Shown piece after piece: positions 14,227-22,015 of a stretch of 28,883 bases of DNA. A model generated the notes under the pieces. That model was not told where the DNA came from, searched no databases, and saw nothing but the letters and a program-made list of their open reading frames with translations. Origin of the DNA: Ruminococcus sp. (GTDB taxonomy: Bacteria; Bacillota; Clostridia; Oscillospirales; Ruminococcaceae); NCBI RefSeq assembly GCF_019417665.1, contig NZ_DXUU01000009.1, forward strand, positions 38,111 to 66,993, in the 5' to 3' direction. Every line of letters begins with the position of its first letter. Positions within the stretch are counted from its first letter, which is position 1. The position numbers and the translations under genes were made by a program.

Positions 14227-15228
14227 TCAAGACAAAATATCCTCATACTCCCGTTTCTTCGGACGATTCATGAGATTCTGCACTGCCTGGGCTGCACTTG
14301 CGCCGTCAAACAACACATGGTACAGCTGTTCCGTAATGGGCATACTCACATGGTGCACCTGCGCCAGCTTCCACGCTGCATGGCAGCAATAGTAGCCTTC
14401 TACCGTGCCCACCTGCTTTACTGCCTCTTCGGGGGAAACACCCTCGCCGATAAGAATGCCTGCACGGCGATTGCGGCTGTGCATACTGCAGCAGGTAACG
14501 ATGAGATCGCCGATACCGGACAGACCACAGAAGGTTTCCGGCTTTCCGCCCATTTTCACGCCCAGATTGGTGATCTCGTGAATACCGCGTGTCATCAGGG
14601 CAGCCTTGGTGTTATCGCCGCATTTCAGTCCATCACAGACGCCTGCCGCCAGAGCAATAATATTTTTCAGCGCACCGCCGATCTCACAGCCAACCGGATC
14701 GGTATTGATATAAATCCGCAGGGTCTGACTGGAGAACATATCTTGTATCATTGCCGCAGCCGATTCATTTTTCGACGCTGCAACTACTGTGGTAGGAACA
14801 CCTCGCCCCACTTCCTCGGCATGAGACGGCCCCGTGATCACGCCTACAGCATTGTCGGGATATTCCGACTGAATCACCTGACTCATTGTCAAAAAAGTGT
14901 CTTCTTCCAGTCCCTTGCTGGCATTGACCAGCACCATCTGGGGCGTAATGTACGGTTTCAGCCGCTGTGCCACAGAGCGAATGAACTGAGAAGGTACAAC
15001 AAACACAATGAGATTGCTGCCCTCCATGCACTGGGGATCGCAGGTGAACCCGATCTCTTTCGGAAGCGGTACGCCGGGCAGCTTTGTCTTATGCTCCCCG
15101 TCCCGGAGAATCGCCTGGACAATTTCCTCTGAAATATCCCAGACTGTCACCGCATGGTGGTTCTGATTTGCAATGATCGCAAGACTTACGCCGAATCCTC
15201 CGGCACCAATGATGGTTACTTTTTCCAT
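14227..15228 (-). CDS. gpsA: Glycerol-3-phosphate dehydrogenase [NAD(P)+]
   Basis: A 333-residue cytoplasmic enzyme reducing dihydroxyacetone phosphate to sn-glycerol 3-phosphate, the backbone of phospholipids. The Rossmann fingerprint GAGGFGVSLA is at residues 8-17. ASKGLE, GPSHAEEV and the catalytic-Lys segment VGCEIGGALKNIIALAAGVCDGLKCGDNTKAALMTRGIHEI follow in the expected order. Length matches the family. GGAGGG precedes ATG. It follows plsY, whose enzyme acylates a glycerol 3-phosphate acceptor; the der-plsY-gpsA order is common in Firmicutes. The hairpin-array repeat lies directly downstream. Confidence 0.98.
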   Translation of the reverse strand: MEKVTIIGAGGFGVSLAIIANQNHHAVTVWDISEEIVQAILRDGEHKTKLPGVPLPKEIGFTCDPQCMEGSNLIVFVVPSQFIRSVAQRLKPYITPQMVLVNASKGLEEDTFLTMSQVIQSEYPDNAVGVITGPSHAEEVGRGVPTTVVAASKNESAAAMIQDMFSSQTLRIYINTDPVGCEIGGALKNIIALAAGVCDGLKCGDNTKAALMTRGIHEITNLGVKMGGKPETFCGLSGIGDLIVTCCSMHSRNRRAGILIGEGVSPEEAVKQVGTVEGYYCCHAAWKLAQVHHVSMPITEQLYHVLFDGASAAQAVQNLMNRPKKREYEDILS

Positions 15229-15244
15229 AATTACCCTCCTTCTG

Positions 15245-15922
15245 TCACTCGTGGGTCTTGGATGAATGGAATGAGAATTTATTTTCGTTTCCGGCTCTCA
15301 GCCGCTGGATATTGCTGCGGTGCATCCAGATGACCCATGCTGCCATCAGGGCAGAGAGTCCGGTATTCAGCCAGATATACCACATGGGGAGATCGCCCCG
15401 CTGCCACATCTGAAACAGGAATGTAATCACGGGGCAGCAAGCCGAAGCGATAATAGAACCCAAAGAGACATATCTGGAAATTGCCAGAACGACAATAAAA
15501 ATCAGGATCAGGCACAAAAAAACTTTCCAGTCGATACCCAGAAAGACCGATACACCTACTAGAACGCCCTTTCCGCCTTTAAAATGATAATAAATAGGAA
15601 ACACATGCCCCAGAATGGCGAAGATACCAGCAATATAGCCGATAAAATGCACATCCTGCTGAGCCGTCAGACCAGTATCCAGAAGCACACAGATACCCCG
15701 GCTCAGCCACACGGCAACAATACCTTTTGCCAAATCACCCAGCAAAGTCAATGCAGCGCAGCCCTTTCCAAAACAGCGCAGGGTATTGGTCAGACCGGCG
15801 TTATGGCTGCCATAGTCCCGGATGTCTTTGTGTTTCAGCAGACGCACCACCAGAATGGCGCTGTTGAAACTACCCAGCAGATAGGACAGCACTGCCGACA
15901 AAACAATTGCCAAAATCAGCAT
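15245..15922 (-). CDS. plsY: Acyl-phosphate:glycerol-3-phosphate acyltransferase
   Basis: A 225-residue integral membrane acyltransferase that transfers an acyl chain from acyl-phosphate to sn-glycerol 3-phosphate, the first committed step of phospholipid synthesis with PlsX. Five hydrophobic helices are apparent, beginning IVLSAVLSYLLGSF. Conserved motif 1 reads GSHNAGLTNTLRCFGKG, slightly off the usual S-G-N-x-G-A-T-N-x-x-R; motif 2 is FKGGKGVLVG. A short basic tail ends the protein. GGAGG lies eight bases before ATG. It is between der and gpsA, which makes its glycerol 3-phosphate substrate. Confidence 0.97.
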   Translation of the reverse strand: MLILAIVLSAVLSYLLGSFNSAILVVRLLKHKDIRDYGSHNAGLTNTLRCFGKGCAALTLLGDLAKGIVAVWLSRGICVLLDTGLTAQQDVHFIGYIAGIFAILGHVFPIYYHFKGGKGVLVGVSVFLGIDWKVFLCLILIFIVVLAISRYVSLGSIIASACCPVITFLFQMWQRGDLPMWYIWLNTGLSALMAAWVIWMHRSNIQRLRAGNENKFSFHSSKTHE

Positions 15923-15936
15923 AACTGCAACCTCCG

Positions 15937-17265
15937 TTATTTGTCATCTCTGGCACGTTCCCGCACCACAAACCGCACAGGTGTTCCCGTTAGACCGAAT
16001 GTGGAGCGGATCTGATTTTCAATATACCGCTGATAAGAAAAGTGGAACAGATCAGCACGGTTCACAAAGATAACAAACGTAGGCGGCTTGGTGCTTGCTT
16101 GGGTGATATAGTAGATCTTCAGGCGGCGTCCCTTATCCGACGGTGGCTGAACACGAGTGGTGGCATATGCCAACACATCATTGAGCATACCCGTGGAGAT
16201 GCGCATACTGTTCTGCATGTGGACTTCTTGGATCTTCTCGAACAACTTCTGCACACGCTGTCCTGTCTTTGCAGAAATAAACAGAAACGGTGCATAAGAC
16301 ATGAAGCTGAAATCATTTTTCAGCTTTTCCTCATATTCTTTCATGGTGTTACCGTCTTTTTCGATGAGATCCCACTTGTTCACCACAATGATGGACGCCT
16401 TGCCCTGTTCGTGGGCATAGCCGGCAACCTTGGAATCCTGTTCCGTAAAACCCTCTGCCGCATCAATGAGGATCAAGCATACATCCGCACGATCCACCGC
16501 CATATAGGCACGCAGCACACTGTAATGCTCAATACGCTCAGTAATACGTGCTTTTTTGCGGATACCGGCGGTGTCGATGAGGACAAACTTACCGTTTTCA
16601 TTTTCCACTGTGGTGTCTGTTGCGTCACGAGTCGTTCCGGCAACGTTGGACACAATGGCACGGTCTTCTCCGGCAATACGATTCACCAGAGAGGATTTTC
16701 CCACATTAGGCTTGCCGATAATGGCAACCTTGATGGCATCCTCGTCCTCCTCCAGCGCATCCTCCGGCGGCAGCAGATCATATACTGCATCCAGCATATC
16801 GCCGGTGCCGTGACCATGCGCCGCAGAGATGGGATAGGGGTCGCCAATGCCCAGATTGTAAAATTCATACAGTTCCAGAGGCGGTTCGCCGATAGAATCA
16901 CATTTATTGACTGCGAGAACCACAGGTTTGCCGCTTTTCTGGAGCATACTTGCCACAGCACTGTCATCTGCCGTCACGCCGCAGCGCACATCTGTGACCA
17001 GAACGATCACGTCGGCACGCTCAATGGCAAGCTCCGCCTGGCGGCGCATCTGTTTCAGGATCACATCATCGGTAACTGTTTCGATACCGCCAGTATCCAC
17101 CAGCATAAATTGCCGGTTTCGCCATTCGCCCTTGGCATAGATCCGATCACGTGTCACGCCCGGCGTGTCCTCGACAATGGACAGCCGCTGACCGATCAGC
17201 TTATTAAACAGGGTAGATTTTCCCACATTGGGACGCCCTACTACTGCAACAACTGGTAATTCCAT
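15937..17265 (-). CDS. der: Ribosome-assembly GTPase Der (EngA)
   Basis: A 442-residue double-GTPase needed for 50S subunit maturation. Domain 1 has GRPNVGKSTLFN, DTGGIE and NKCD; domain 2 has GKPNVGKSSLVN, DTAGIRKKARI and NKWD. The C-terminal KH-like domain follows (KIYYITQASTKPPTFVIFVNRADLFHFSYQRYIENQIR). I start at ATG 17265, giving the family N-terminus MELPVVAVVGRPNVGKS with GGAG 11 bases upstream; the frame stays open for 22 more codons without a better site. First gene of der-plsY-gpsA. No firm promoter found; a palindromic repeat lies about 55 bp upstream. Confidence 0.98.
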   Translation of the reverse strand: MELPVVAVVGRPNVGKSTLFNKLIGQRLSIVEDTPGVTRDRIYAKGEWRNRQFMLVDTGGIETVTDDVILKQMRRQAELAIERADVIVLVTDVRCGVTADDSAVASMLQKSGKPVVLAVNKCDSIGEPPLELYEFYNLGIGDPYPISAAHGHGTGDMLDAVYDLLPPEDALEEDEDAIKVAIIGKPNVGKSSLVNRIAGEDRAIVSNVAGTTRDATDTTVENENGKFVLIDTAGIRKKARITERIEHYSVLRAYMAVDRADVCLILIDAAEGFTEQDSKVAGYAHEQGKASIIVVNKWDLIEKDGNTMKEYEEKLKNDFSFMSYAPFLFISAKTGQRVQKLFEKIQEVHMQNSMRISTGMLNDVLAYATTRVQPPSDKGRRLKIYYITQASTKPPTFVIFVNRADLFHFSYQRYIENQIRSTFGLTGTPVRFVVRERARDDK

Positions 17266-17320
17266 AAATTTGTCATCTCCTTTTTTCGTTATATATCCTG
17301 TTTTTACGTTTCGTTGTGCA

Positions 17321-17344
17321 CGGGCGAACAATGTTCGCCCCTAC
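17321..17344. repeat. GTAGGGGCGAAC palindromic repeat
   Basis: GGGCGAACA-A-TGTTCGCCC (17322-17340) is a perfect palindrome followed by CTAC. It has the same plan as the arms at 9753-9825 but with AC/GT in place of CC/GG, a change that preserves pairing. Confidence 0.72.
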
Positions 17345-17372
17345 TGTCCGTAACATTTAAAATAATTTCTCA

Positions 17373-17643
17373 CCCATTTTCAAAAAGGTTGCCTGGCAAG
17401 CTGGTCCAACTGAGCACAGCTGGCGCAGGTCCAGGGCTGCGGAAGCCCTGGCAGAGTCCAGGGACAGCGTCCCTGGTCGCCGTCCGCAAACGGCGAAACG
17501 CCCTGGCGCATCCTTTGCGCCGCAGAGAAAAGGGGTGAGAAAAGCGACAGCTTTTCGAGGGGAAAGCGTACAAGACCGCTTTCCCTTTGTAAAACCATCT
17601 CATCCAGTAAAACCTTGCAAACGTTCCGGTGGAATGTTTGCAA
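17373..17643. repeat. Hairpin-array intergenic repeat, copy B
   Basis: About 270 bp aligned with copy A (13945-14196): shared opening TTTTCAAAAAGG and GCCTGGCAA, shared CGCCGTCCGCA, shared GTGAGAAAAGCGACAGC and shared terminal stem. Stems here include CCAGGGCT/AGCCCTGG, CCAGGGAC-AGC-GTCCCTGG, GGCGCA/TGCGCC, GAAAAGC/GCTTTTC, GGGAAAGCG/GCTTTCCC and TTGCAAACGTTCC-GGT-GGAATGTTTGCAA (17615-17643). Several stem positions differ from copy A on both sides at once, keeping the pairs. Confidence 0.82.
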
Positions 17644-17705
17644 CGCTACCACACTGTCCACATTCACTTCCCCAAAAGCGAGAAAAACCAACCATTCCTC
17701 CATTT

Positions 17706-17867
17706 AGAGCCTGTTCAGTATCTTTTTATGTGCGGATTTTCGAGCATAATTTTGTCGTTTACAAGGAAAAAATCCGCAGGCATACTGACGTATGGCAAGG
17801 ATTTTCGACGCAGTTAACGGCAAAATTTGCCGAAAAGACGTGCGAAAAAAGATGCTGAACAGGCTCT
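17706..17867. repeat. 162-bp inverted-repeat element, copy 2
   Basis: Same length and orientation as copy 1 at 9574-9735 and identical except for one base (AAAAGACG here, AAAGGACG there). Terminal inverted repeats AGAGCCTGTTCAG. Bases outside the element are unrelated between the copies, so the boundaries are sharp, as expected for an inserted element. Confidence 0.87.
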
Positions 17868-17910
17868 TAGGGAAAACCATTCACCCAATGATATCTTTCC
17901 CGGAAATTTG

Positions 17911-17935
17911 TGGGCGAACACAGTTCGCCCCTACA
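17911..17935. repeat. GTAGGGGCGAAC palindromic repeat, second single arm
   Basis: GGGCGAAC-ACA-GTTCGCCC (17912-17930) followed by CTACA. Same family as 17321-17344 and the arms at 9753-9825, with a different loop. Confidence 0.7.
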
Positions 17936-17996
17936 ATATTGCGCCATATCATAGAAAACATCCAGAATTCCCCGCAATTCTACAGCAAACAAAAAA

Positions 17997-18020
17997 GAGA
18001 GACGGCACAGGCCGCCTCTC
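17997..18020 (-). terminator. Terminator of the yceD-rpmF operon
   Basis: GAGAGACGGC and GCCGCCTCTC pair with one mismatch around ACAG; on the minus strand TTTTTTGTTTGC follows. It lies 35 bp past the rpmF stop. Confidence 0.88.
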
Positions 18021-18054
18021 CTCCTCGTACAAAATACTAAACTTTTCTCAGCAC

Positions 18055-18243
18055 TTATTCTGCATCGTCCATTTTCAGAACGGCAACACCCTTGTAAAAT
18101 CCGCAATTCTTGCAAACCTTGTGCGGAGCCTTAAATGCGCCACAGTTGTCGCATGTGCTCATTGCAGGTGCATCGAGCTTCCAAACAGCAGAACGTCTCT
18201 TATCACGTCTTGCCTTGGAGACCTTATTCTTCGGTACAGCCAT
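18055..18243 (-). CDS. rpmF: 50S ribosomal protein L32
   Basis: A 62-residue L32 of the 50S subunit. The N-terminus MAVPKNKVSKARRDKRRS is typical, and a zinc ribbon with two CxxC pairs is intact (CDNCGAFKAPHKVCKNCG), so this is the zinc-binding form. It follows a YceD-family gene by 16 bp, the usual yceD-rpmF pair, and is closed by a strong terminator. Confidence 0.98.
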   Translation of the reverse strand: MAVPKNKVSKARRDKRRSAVWKLDAPAMSTCDNCGAFKAPHKVCKNCGFYKGVAVLKMDDAE

Positions 18244-18259
18244 GTCTTGGCACCTCCTT

Positions 18260-18715
18260 CTACTTTCGACAGTCGCAGGTGCCCTCGTTCAGATCACACC
18301 CACAGATATCGCACAGACCCTTGCAATCCTCCCGGCAAAGCATCTTTGTCGGCAGCATCAGCAAAAGATCTGAGATTGCTGTCTCATTCATATCAATGCT
18401 GTCGTGTTGTGCCACCAGGTATGTGTCATACACGTCTCCTTCACTTTGCAGTGACTGTACAACTGTGTGAGAAAAGTCATACGAATAGTCATGCGTCAGC
18501 TCTTTGAGACAGCGGTCACAGACTACATGCAGCGTACAGGAGACGGTGTAATGCAGTGTCACAATGCCGGCACGATTCTGAAGTGACCCCGATACCGTCA
18601 CTGGTGCGTCAAACTGATATCCACGTACATCGACAAGCTCTTCCGGTGAGATCTGATACTCCACCGGCATCCGCATGCCCTCAATCTGAAATAGCTCCCG
18701 CAGCTGTAAAACCAT
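18260..18715 (-). CDS. YceD/DUF177-family protein
   Basis: A 151-residue DUF177 protein; the E. coli member YceD is linked to 23S rRNA accumulation. The family Cys motif CDRC is at mid-protein and a Cys-rich tail CREDCKGLCDICGCDLNEGTCDC follows, suggesting metal binding. It is directly upstream of rpmF, the conserved arrangement that supports a ribosome role. A strong promoter precedes it. The start is the first Met of the frame with AGGAAACAGGT just before ATG. Rough family length (150-180) fits. Confidence 0.93.
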   Translation of the reverse strand: MVLQLRELFQIEGMRMPVEYQISPEELVDVRGYQFDAPVTVSGSLQNRAGIVTLHYTVSCTLHVVCDRCLKELTHDYSYDFSHTVVQSLQSEGDVYDTYLVAQHDSIDMNETAISDLLLMLPTKMLCREDCKGLCDICGCDLNEGTCDCRK

Positions 18716-18745
18716 ACCTGTTTCCTTTCACGCATTGCATTCCCT

Positions 18746-18775
18746 ATTATAGCAAATTTCAGCCCGTCTTGTCAA
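18746..18775 (-). promoter_or_regulatory. Promoter of yceD-rpmF
   Basis: TTGACA (18770-18775), 18-bp spacer, TATAAT (18746-18751) on the minus strand; both boxes are perfect. The leader is only about 25 nt. Confidence 0.88.
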
Positions 18776-18817
18776 GCTTTTTTTCAAAAATTCCAAAAAA
18801 GTACCGGTTTCAGCCGA

Positions 18818-19225
18818 TTAGTCCACGTACTTTGTCACAGAAACCGGCAGTTCAGACACATCTGCGGAAACGGTGAAAGTCACGGAAGAATCGTCGCCGG
18901 TCAGCTTGTCCAGCTTTTCCAGCATACGGCCCAGTGCCTCGAAATCAGCACCGGCGATCTTCAGAATACCGTCAACATAAATCTCCTTGATGTCATAGTT
19001 GCCAGCCAGCATACCTGCAACGAAGCCATAAAATGCATCGAAGCTGTCAATGCTGAACTGATCTGCATCACACCATCTCACCTTATAGCTAATGGAACGG
19101 CGCAGGGTCTCACCTTTTTCGATGCAAACAAGACAGCCGTTGGTGTCCTTCACTGCTGCGTTGATTTTATCAATAATGATCTTGGTCTTTCCGCTGCCCT
19201 TTTTTCCTGTAATCAGTTGAATCAT
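18818..19225 (-). CDS. Small P-loop NTP-binding protein of unknown function
   Basis: A 135-residue protein that begins with a Walker A motif, GKKGSGKT at residues 7-14 (MIQLITGKKGSGKTKIIIDKIN). A hydrophobic strand ending in Asp (IKEIYVDGIL, about 81-90) could be Walker B. The rest alternates helices and strands (FEALGRMLEKLDKL, VTFTVSADVSELP), matching a minimal P-loop fold without further recognisable domains. Similar clostridial proteins are sometimes labelled PilT-like, but no pilus genes are near. AAAGGAG is seven bases before ATG. It lies 104 bp after pgi on the same strand; the gap has a weak GC hairpin, so co-transcription is uncertain. Confidence 0.8.
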   Translation of the reverse strand: MIQLITGKKGSGKTKIIIDKINAAVKDTNGCLVCIEKGETLRRSISYKVRWCDADQFSIDSFDAFYGFVAGMLAGNYDIKEIYVDGILKIAGADFEALGRMLEKLDKLTGDDSSVTFTVSADVSELPVSVTKYVD

Positions 19226-19329
19226 AATTTTACTCCTTTCGTGCCGGGATCCGGCATGTCTTTTAGAGCCTGCCTATTGAAACAGGTTCTTATCAGTTAC
19301 AGCCGCTTTGCAGCTGTGAAACTCATCAT

Positions 19330-20667
19330 TTACTTGGCGAGCTTTGCCTCCAGAGCTGCCTTCTGATCCTCATAGCCCGGCTTGCCCAGCAGTGCAAACA
19401 TATTGCGCTTATAGCTCTCAACGCCCGGCTGGTTGAAGGGATTTACGCCCAGCAGATAACCAGAAACAGCACATGCCTTTTCGAAGAAATAAATCAGATA
19501 GCCCAGGCTCTTCTCCGAAGCATCCTCTACTTCCAGGATCATATTCGGAACACCGCCATCGGTATGTGCCAGAATAACGCCTTCCAGTGCCTTGCGATTG
19601 ACAACAGACATATTCTGACCAGTCAGGAAATTCAGACCGTCCAGATTCTCTGCATCCGGCTCCAGATAGAAGTCCTGCTTCGGCTGTTTGATATCCACAA
19701 CTGTCTCGAACAGAATGCGGCTGCCTTCCTGAATAAACTGACCCATGGAATGCAGATCCGTGGAGAATACACCGGCTGTCGGGAAGATACCCTTGTTATC
19801 CTTGCCCTCACTCTCGCCGAACAGCTGCTTGTACCATTCAGACATCATCACGAAGCTGGGATCATAGGAAACCAGCATTTCCACGTTCTTGCCCTTGCGG
19901 TAAAGAATGTTCCGCAGCGCCGCATACTTATAACAGTCGTTGTTGTCGAAATCTGCTGTCAGATCCTTCTGTGCCTGCGCAGCACCTTCCATCAGTGCGG
20001 CAATGTCGCAGCCTGCCACAGCGATAGGCAGCAGACCAACTGCGGTCAATACAGAGAAACGTCCGCCCACATCATCCGGTACCACAAAGGTCTCATAACC
20101 TTCTGTATCGGACAGTTCCTTCAATGTTCCCCTTGCCTTGTCGGTGGTCGCAAAGATATGATCCTTTGCACCTTCCTTGCCGTACTTCTTTTCCACCAGC
20201 TGCTTGAACACACGGAATGCCAGCGCAGGCTCGGTTGTTGTACCAGACTTGGAAATGACATTGACAGAGAAATCTCTGCCCTCACAGATGGAGATCACTT
20301 CGTTCAAATAGGTGGGGTTAATATTGTTACCTACATAGTAGATATCCGGTGTATCTTTCTTCAGATTATTATAGAACGGCGATTTCAGGAATTCAATGGC
20401 AGCACGTGCACCCAGATAGGAGCCGCCGATGCCGATCACGATCAGAACCTCGGAGTTCCCCTGAATCTTCTTTGCAGCCGCCTGAATCCGTGCAAATTCT
20501 TCCTTGTCATAATCCGTCGGCAGGGTCAGCCAGCCCAGATAATCCGAACCCAGACCGGTCTTGTTGTGCAGCATTTCCGCAGACGCCTCTACCTGATGAC
20601 GAATTCCATTCAGCTCATCATCGCCAACAAAATTTGCCAGATACTTTGCATTCAGCTTGACAGACAT
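19330..20667 (-). CDS. pgi: Glucose-6-phosphate isomerase
   Basis: A 445-residue enzyme interconverting glucose 6-phosphate and fructose 6-phosphate in glycolysis. The sugar-phosphate-binding GIGGSYLGARAAIEFL, the SKSGTTTEPALAFR motif and the late DGGVPNMILEVED region are clear, in the short ~450-residue form common to Firmicutes. Start ATG 20667 follows GGAGG at ten bases and gives the family-like MSVKLNAKYLANFVGDDEL; 41 upstream codons stay open but include the promoter -10 box, so they are leader sequence. The promoter at 20762-20790 gives a leader of about 90 nt. Confidence 0.98.
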   Translation of the reverse strand: MSVKLNAKYLANFVGDDELNGIRHQVEASAEMLHNKTGLGSDYLGWLTLPTDYDKEEFARIQAAAKKIQGNSEVLIVIGIGGSYLGARAAIEFLKSPFYNNLKKDTPDIYYVGNNINPTYLNEVISICEGRDFSVNVISKSGTTTEPALAFRVFKQLVEKKYGKEGAKDHIFATTDKARGTLKELSDTEGYETFVVPDDVGGRFSVLTAVGLLPIAVAGCDIAALMEGAAQAQKDLTADFDNNDCYKYAALRNILYRKGKNVEMLVSYDPSFVMMSEWYKQLFGESEGKDNKGIFPTAGVFSTDLHSMGQFIQEGSRILFETVVDIKQPKQDFYLEPDAENLDGLNFLTGQNMSVVNRKALEGVILAHTDGGVPNMILEVEDASEKSLGYLIYFFEKACAVSGYLLGVNPFNQPGVESYKRNMFALLGKPGYEDQKAALEAKLAK

Positions 20668-20761
20668 AATATGATTTCCTCCACTTTCTAAAAGGTTATA
20701 GAAGCCATACAACGCACCATTTTCGGGGCGCAGGGTATTGCTCAACCACTTTACCATATCT

Positions 20762-20790
20762 ATCATACTATATTCTGCGCCCGATTGCAA
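20762..20790 (-). promoter_or_regulatory. Promoter of pgi
   Basis: TTGCAA (20785-20790), 17-bp spacer, TATGAT (20762-20767) on the minus strand. It sits inside the over-long open frame upstream of pgi, supporting the shorter start. Confidence 0.75.
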
Positions 20791-20831
20791 GAGAAATCCA
20801 GATTCTTGTATAATCTGTACAACTTAAACAA

Positions 20832-21971
20832 TTATAATTTTAGCATTTTGACAGCAATTTTTTGTAAGGCATCCCAGAAATTTCGTGCCCGGACGGATTG
20901 AGCTGCGACAACTGTCGTTTCAAAGAGCAAGGTATCTCCCTGATAAAATGCCGCATCTCCCAGCTTCTGCCCCTTGCAAACAGGCGCTTCTACATATCGG
21001 GGTAAAACCAGCACAGTCTCCAATTCACTGCATGATTTTGGTACTACAAGTCCCTGTAATTCGCCCGGTTCTACCAACACTGCCCGATCCACGCCGCCCC
21101 GCACTTTTACCGGATAGAGAAATTCTGCGGAAAAGCCTGGCTGCACCACTTTCCACCCCGCAAAGCCACGGCGCAGGAGCAATTTCGCCAGAGCAAATCG
21201 GTCGTCATCCGTCTGACAACCCAGCACTACAGCAATGCACTTCATGTGCTGTCGTTCTGCTCCGGCGGCAATGCTCCAGCCGTCTGTCTCCGTGTGGCAC
21301 GCCTTGAAGCCGATGCTGGTATCATCTGTCCTTGCCAGCACATTTTCATTGACCAGCTCTGTGGCTTCGCCTCGGAGAAAATCACGCCACGTCTGGAAAT
21401 ACGGCGTCAGCACATCATACCGGGACAGCGCTGCGCACAGCAGAGCGAGGTCTCTCGCCGTGGTATACTGTCCCTCCTCATGATTTCCCTGAGGGCTGTT
21501 GAAACGTGTATTGTGCATTCCCAGATCAAAGGCACGGGCGTTCATGTCCATGACAAAGCTTTCCGTATCGCCGCTGATGCCCACTGCCAGTGCAACGGCG
21601 GCATCGTTGGCGTTGCCGATAATCAGACCTTTCAGCAGATCGCCCACTGTCATAGTCTCCCCCGGCACCAGCCAGATGACGGCTCCCTTGATGCCGCTGA
21701 CCGCTTCATTGGCAGTCAGCTCTGTTTCCAGCGTCCAGCGTCCCGACTCCAGCTGTTCCGCCGTCAGGAGTGCTGTCATAAGCTTCGCCATCATGCCGCA
21801 GGAAAGCTGTGTATCTGCACCCGATTCCAGCAGAACCGTACCTGTTTCCGCCTCCATAAGTACATACGCCGCCGATGCAATTTCCGGCGCTTCCGCAGCA
21901 AATACGCCGCTGCGCTCCAGCAGGACAAAACTGCACAGCACCGCCAATATCGCCGCCATCATCCGTTTCAT
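20832..21971 (-). CDS. Secreted D,D-carboxypeptidase homologue with degraded active site
   Basis: A 379-residue protein of the S11 (DacA/DacF, PBP5-type) fold. A signal peptide (KRMMAAILAVLCSFVLLERSGVFA) precedes AYVLMEAETGTVLLE, the usual opening of the domain. The three catalytic motifs are altered: SxxK reads MMAK (60-63), SxN reads NAN (120-122), KTG reads KAC (223-225). Surrounding sequence is well kept (KLMTALLTAEQL, NDAAVALAVGISG, GMHNTRFNSPQG, CIAVVLG). A beta-sandwich C-terminal domain and a terminal amphipathic helix follow, as in membrane-attached PBP5 proteins. Without the Ser nucleophile it should not hydrolyse D-Ala-D-Ala; it may bind peptidoglycan or act structurally (inference). 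Start ATG 21971 is eight bases after GGAGG; a GTG three codons earlier is too close. It follows the padR-DUF2812 pair by 44 bp. Confidence 0.9.
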   Translation of the reverse strand: MKRMMAAILAVLCSFVLLERSGVFAAEAPEIASAAYVLMEAETGTVLLESGADTQLSCGMMAKLMTALLTAEQLESGRWTLETELTANEAVSGIKGAVIWLVPGETMTVGDLLKGLIIGNANDAAVALAVGISGDTESFVMDMNARAFDLGMHNTRFNSPQGNHEEGQYTTARDLALLCAALSRYDVLTPYFQTWRDFLRGEATELVNENVLARTDDTSIGFKACHTETDGWSIAAGAERQHMKCIAVVLGCQTDDDRFALAKLLLRRGFAGWKVVQPGFSAEFLYPVKVRGGVDRAVLVEPGELQGLVVPKSCSELETVLVLPRYVEAPVCKGQKLGDAAFYQGDTLLFETTVVAAQSVRARNFWDALQKIAVKMLKL

Positions 21972-22015
21972 GGCATTCACCTCCGAAACAGTTTATGCGG
22001 CGATATGTGAAAATA

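Larger units (their letters stand above)
17266..18054. other. Repeat-packed gene-free stretch between der and rpmF
   Basis: Nearly 790 bp without a credible gene. It holds, in order, a palindromic repeat (17321-17344), hairpin-array copy B (17373-17643), the second 162-bp element (17706-17867), another palindromic repeat (17911-17935) and the rpmF terminator (17997-18020). Short frames crossing these are made of repeat sequence. Different repeat families have accumulated here, as at 9574-9825. Confidence 0.8.

Noticed and set aside
13800..14273. Several 70-120-codon frames on both strands near 14000 and also near 17400-17850
   Set aside because: All are readings of the hairpin-array or 162-bp repeats; homologous frames in the two copies are not conserved as protein.
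19264..19290. AGAGCCTG...CAGGTTCT hairpin as a truncated 162-bp element or pgi terminator
   Set aside because: Only eight bases match the element ends and no T-run follows on the minus strand, so neither reading is well supported.
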